A stretch of DNA of 64,000 nucleotides from Halorubrum trapanicum (lineage in GTDB: Archaea > Halobacteriota > Halobacteria > Halobacteriales > Haloferacaceae), in contig NZ_AP017569.1 in the NCBI RefSeq assembly GCF_002355655.1, forward strand, positions 2,666,001-2,730,000, in the 5' to 3' direction. Positions within the stretch are counted from its first letter, which is position 1; each line of letters opens with the position of its first letter. The translations under genes were made by a program, and so were the position numbers. Below, piece after piece: positions 63,960-64,000 of this stretch. Below the pieces are notes generated by a model. That model was not told where the DNA came from and did no database searches. It worked only from the letters and a program-made list of their open reading frames with translations.

Positions 63960-64000
63960 GCCGGCGGTAGGGTCGCACGCCTTATGAGGATCGGGGGCGA

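Overview
The window is chromosomal DNA of a haloarchaeon, most likely Halorubrum or a close relative. The evidence is a GC-rich, acidic proteome, many TATA boxes placed so that transcripts would begin at or near the start codon, a complete bacterioruberin operon (crtD-lyeJ-cruF), a CetZ tubulin, Tat lipoproteins, coenzyme F420 genes, the UPF0200/UPF0201 pair and many small zinc-ribbon proteins. The genus is an inference; the class is firm.

Layout. Positions 1-6,700 hold sugar metabolism: a glucosidase fragment, a PfkB sugar kinase, a TrmB-type sugar regulator, archaeal type II GAPDH and an M29-like aminopeptidase. TACT-Nx-GAGTA-like sites lie in the glucosidase/kinase and gap promoters. Positions 6,770-10,190 hold a divergent heavy-metal P-type ATPase lacking canonical metal-binding cysteines and a Tat-exported tandem HU-fold DNA-binding protein. 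Positions 10,300-16,100 hold a beta-propeller protein, a nucleoside-recognition-type membrane protein, a zinc ribbon, a class III CoA-transferase, and a CitE-like lyase coupled to isocitrate lyase. From 16,085 to 16,976 there is a long repeat-rich leader without a convincing gene. Positions 16,977-22,430 hold thiL, a structured repeat element, a thiolase, phosphoglycerate mutase and an aldehyde dehydrogenase.

Positions 22,600-33,800 form one catabolic locus: a five-gene LIV-type ABC importer overlapping an acyl-CoA synthetase and an SDR, followed by an aminoglycoside-phosphotransferase-like kinase, a divergent ACAD10/11-like acyl-CoA dehydrogenase and two winged-helix regulators. The enzyme set matches the levulinate/4-hydroxyacid (lva) pathway of Pseudomonas putida. 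Positions 33,800-41,500 are mostly housekeeping (EamA transporter, esterase, UPF0200/0201, tRNA-Arg, moaA, metallo-hydrolase, UspA, DacZ) interrupted by one AT-rich orphan gene next to the tRNA. Positions 41,640-45,000 hold the bacterioruberin operon. Positions 45,180-48,140 hold two SDRs flanking the second and larger structured repeat element, then thiE. The rest contains a VapBC-like pair, MATE and MscS proteins, cofG-cofC-cetZ1, an NAD(P)-binding protein, UspA, a CNNM/CorC-type protein, tmk, DUF5813, an ATP-grasp ligase, an MFS transporter, pyrF and a terminal zinc-ribbon gene.

The most unusual item is a pair of intergenic elements (about 17,911-18,263 and 45,967-46,510). They share a 159-nt ungapped core with a 19-bp hairpin in which eight pair positions differ between the copies and all eight remain paired, plus a possible loop-to-tail pseudoknot. 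Each core is preceded by tandem TATA-containing units. The exported double-HU protein and the lva-like locus are the next most interesting.
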